A stretch of 7,552 nucleotides of DNA, taken from NCBI GenBank assembly GCA_020057015.1, contig JAGVGS010000154.1, positions 1 through 7,552 of the forward strand. Reading direction: 5' to 3'. Source of the stretch: Candidatus Omnitrophota bacterium. Its GTDB lineage: Bacteria; Omnitrophota; Gorgyraeia; Aquiviventales; Aquiviventaceae. The notes under the pieces are model-generated. The model had not been told where the DNA came from, searched no databases, and saw nothing but the letters and a program-made list of their open reading frames with translations. A program made the translations under genes and the position numbers. Below are positions 6,158-7,552 of this stretch, in pieces. The number at the start of each line of letters is the position of its first letter. Positions within the stretch are counted from its first letter, which is position 1.

Positions 6158-7552
6158 TTAGAACCTCGCCTCATTCTGGCAGGTGAGCTGAAACGTGTGG
6201 TAGTTGGCATCCGGCCTCGTGGTGGTTGCCGCATCAATCTGCCCTAACCGTGTGGTGCTGAACACCCCCAGCGTCATCGCGCTGCGCCGCACCTGTTGCT
6301 CAAAGGATTGAATGGCCGTGACCTCTTGTTCGGTCTGGTTGAGATAACACGCCCCCTTGACCGCCAACTTCGGATAGGCCTTGCCTTGTGGATCGAGTGC
6401 TGCCTCGTAGGTAATCGAGGTGAACCACAAGCCTTCCGGCCGCGCTTTGGCCAGGGCATCGAGCTGGGTCGCCACGCTCGTGCGCTCATCAATAATGCGC
6501 TTCAGGAGCTCCAGCTGCCCCTGCGCGCTGTTCTGCAGGGGCTTCAGTTGCTCAGCGCTCATGCTGCTCAGGCCATACCCGACATCCCGCCGCGCCTGGA
6601 TCAGCTGCTGTAATTGCCGATGACGGCCGCCGACCTTTGTGGTCCCCGTGAACCACATCAGACCTAGGCCGATAGCTACGACCACCGCCGCGCTCATGAC
6701 ATGGCCTGGCCGTAAATCTTTCAGGCTCTCGAGCGCGGCCATTTTCGAGAGCGCCGCGCCGCTCAGTGCGGCACTGGCCGGGGCGTCCTTGGCTTCGCTG
6801 CGCCGCAGGAAGTCAAGCCCTGCTTTGTCGTGCCCGGCCTGCAATAAGCCTACTGCTGAGGCGAAACTGAGCGGGATGCTGCCCTCCAAATGAGGCGCTA
6901 GCAGATTGGTGCCTAAGGCCACCGGCACGTGCAGCGCTTCCGAGAGCGGACGCAGCCAGCCAGCCAAGCGTGTTTCCTCACCGAAGAGATACACGCCACC
7001 AATGTGGGTGGAGGGATACTCCCGCAGGAAGAAATCGATGGAGACGCTCAGTTCGCTGAGCACGCGCTGGCCGTTCGTATCCAACCCCGCGGCAGGGTCT
7101 TCTGCCGGGGCAGCGGCCTCTGCCTCGCTGCTGAGCAGGATGTCGCGTGTCAGATAGGGCAGGCCGCCCTTCACGATGGCTAAGTGCGCGGCCCCTTGCT
7201 CAATATCCACGACGCAGGCGAACTCCTGCACCCCAGGCGCGGCTCCGGCGCCAGCCGCCAGACGCGCCAGCCCCACGCTGCGTGGTTCGATCACGGTGGG
7301 CGCGATACCGCAGCGCCGCAACACCCCGAGGAGCCGTTGCAGGGTGTCCTCCTGAATGGCCGCAAAGACGATGTCGAGTTGATTCGGCACCGGCGAGGGA
7401 TGCACGCGGTAATCCCAGACCAAGGATTCCATCTTGAAGGGGATGAACTTGCGCGCCTCGAAGGGGATGGCCGCCTCCCACTCACTCTTGGGAAGATTCG
7501 GGATCGTGAAGAAGCGCAGCAAGACATCCTGCGTGGGCATGCCGACAGCCAG
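6158..7552 (-). CDS. PilM-PilN fusion, GspL-like inner-membrane assembly protein (5' partial)
   Basis: This is a fusion of an actin-like PilM domain and a PilN domain, part of the inner-membrane alignment complex of type IV pili. The open frame continues past the right edge: codons before the Met at 7540 read LAVG and run smoothly into the PilM-type stretch VLLRFFTIPNLPKSEW, so that Met is internal and about the first hundred residues of PilM are missing. Numbering from that Met: residues 8-35 match the PilM 'RxxxLPxxp...EAxxxIPF' region, 107-135 a second actin-fold strand set (VVDIEQGAAHLAIVKGG), and 160-235 the C-terminal lobe (LSVSIDFFLREY, LFGEETRLAGW, FASAVGLL). Residues 241-247 (GLDFLRR) resemble the PilN N-terminal 'INLLPxR' motif. 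An Ala-rich linker follows, then one membrane helix at 280-297, a short helical segment (305-350) and a periplasmic PilN-like fold to 460. It ends 3 nt before pilO. GspL of T2SS has the same domain plan and is the main alternative name. Confidence 0.85.
   Translation of the reverse strand: MAVGMPTQDVLLRFFTIPNLPKSEWEAAIPFEARKFIPFKMESLVWDYRVHPSPVPNQLDIVFAAIQEDTLQRLLGVLRRCGIAPTVIEPRSVGLARLAAGAGAAPGVQEFACVVDIEQGAAHLAIVKGGLPYLTRDILLSSEAEAAAPAEDPAAGLDTNGQRVLSELSVSIDFFLREYPSTHIGGVYLFGEETRLAGWLRPLSEALHVPVALGTNLLAPHLEGSIPLSFASAVGLLQAGHDKAGLDFLRRSEAKDAPASAALSGAALSKMAALESLKDLRPGHVMSAAVVVAIGLGLMWFTGTTKVGGRHRQLQQLIQARRDVGYGLSSMSAEQLKPLQNSAQGQLELLKRIIDERTSVATQLDALAKARPEGLWFTSITYEAALDPQGKAYPKLAVKGACYLNQTEQEVTAIQSFEQQVRRSAMTLGVFSTTRLGQIDAATTTRPDANYHTFQLTCQNEARF

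Noticed and set aside
7538..7540. ATG 7540 as the true start of the PilM-PilN gene
   Set aside because: The frame is open to the edge, the upstream codons continue a PilM-type strand, and the PilM N-terminal lobe would be missing; the gene is simply cut by the window.

Overview
The window is one tightly packed gene cluster, entirely on the minus strand, encoding the core of a type IV pilus (T4P) or type II secretion (T2SS)-like machine. The presence of a secretin and inner-membrane alignment proteins means a diderm (two-membrane) bacterium. The DNA is GC-rich by eye. There is no rRNA or other taxonomic marker. The pilin style (a classic GFTLLE start followed by a YYKAAERARATEA-like helix) recalls poorly cultured lineages such as Omnitrophota or Elusimicrobiota, but that is a weak impression, not a determination.

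Reading in the direction of transcription (high to low coordinates), the genes are: a PilM-PilN fusion whose N-terminus lies beyond the right edge (7552-6158); a PilO/GspM-like protein (6154-5615); a PilP/GspC-like protein with an N-terminal membrane anchor (5611-5015); a secretin, PilQ/GspD (4994-3372); the assembly ATPase PilB/GspE (3340-1631); the platform protein PilC/GspF (1627-395); and, after a 136-nt gap, a type IV prepilin whose C-terminus lies beyond the left edge (258-1). Gaps between the first six genes are 0 to 31 nt, so they almost certainly form one operon with translational coupling. The prepilin may be read through from it or have its own signals.

Working model: the PilM-PilN, PilO and PilP proteins form the inner-membrane alignment complex. 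It links the cytoplasmic ATPase (PilB) and platform (PilC), which polymerise the pilin, to the outer-membrane secretin channel. The N-terminus of PilB carries a tandem 24-residue repeat matching the c-di-GMP-binding MshEN domain, so assembly may be controlled by c-di-GMP.

The most unusual points are these. PilM and PilN are one polypeptide, the same overall architecture as T2SS GspL. The PilP homologue has a membrane anchor like GspC rather than a lipobox. The gene order corresponds to gspL-M-C-D-E-F-G. Together they make the locus look intermediate between T4P and T2SS. The prepilin also has two well-supported in-frame start sites, giving either a 10- or a 46-residue leader. No wholly unknown system, mobile element, CRISPR array or RNA gene was seen.
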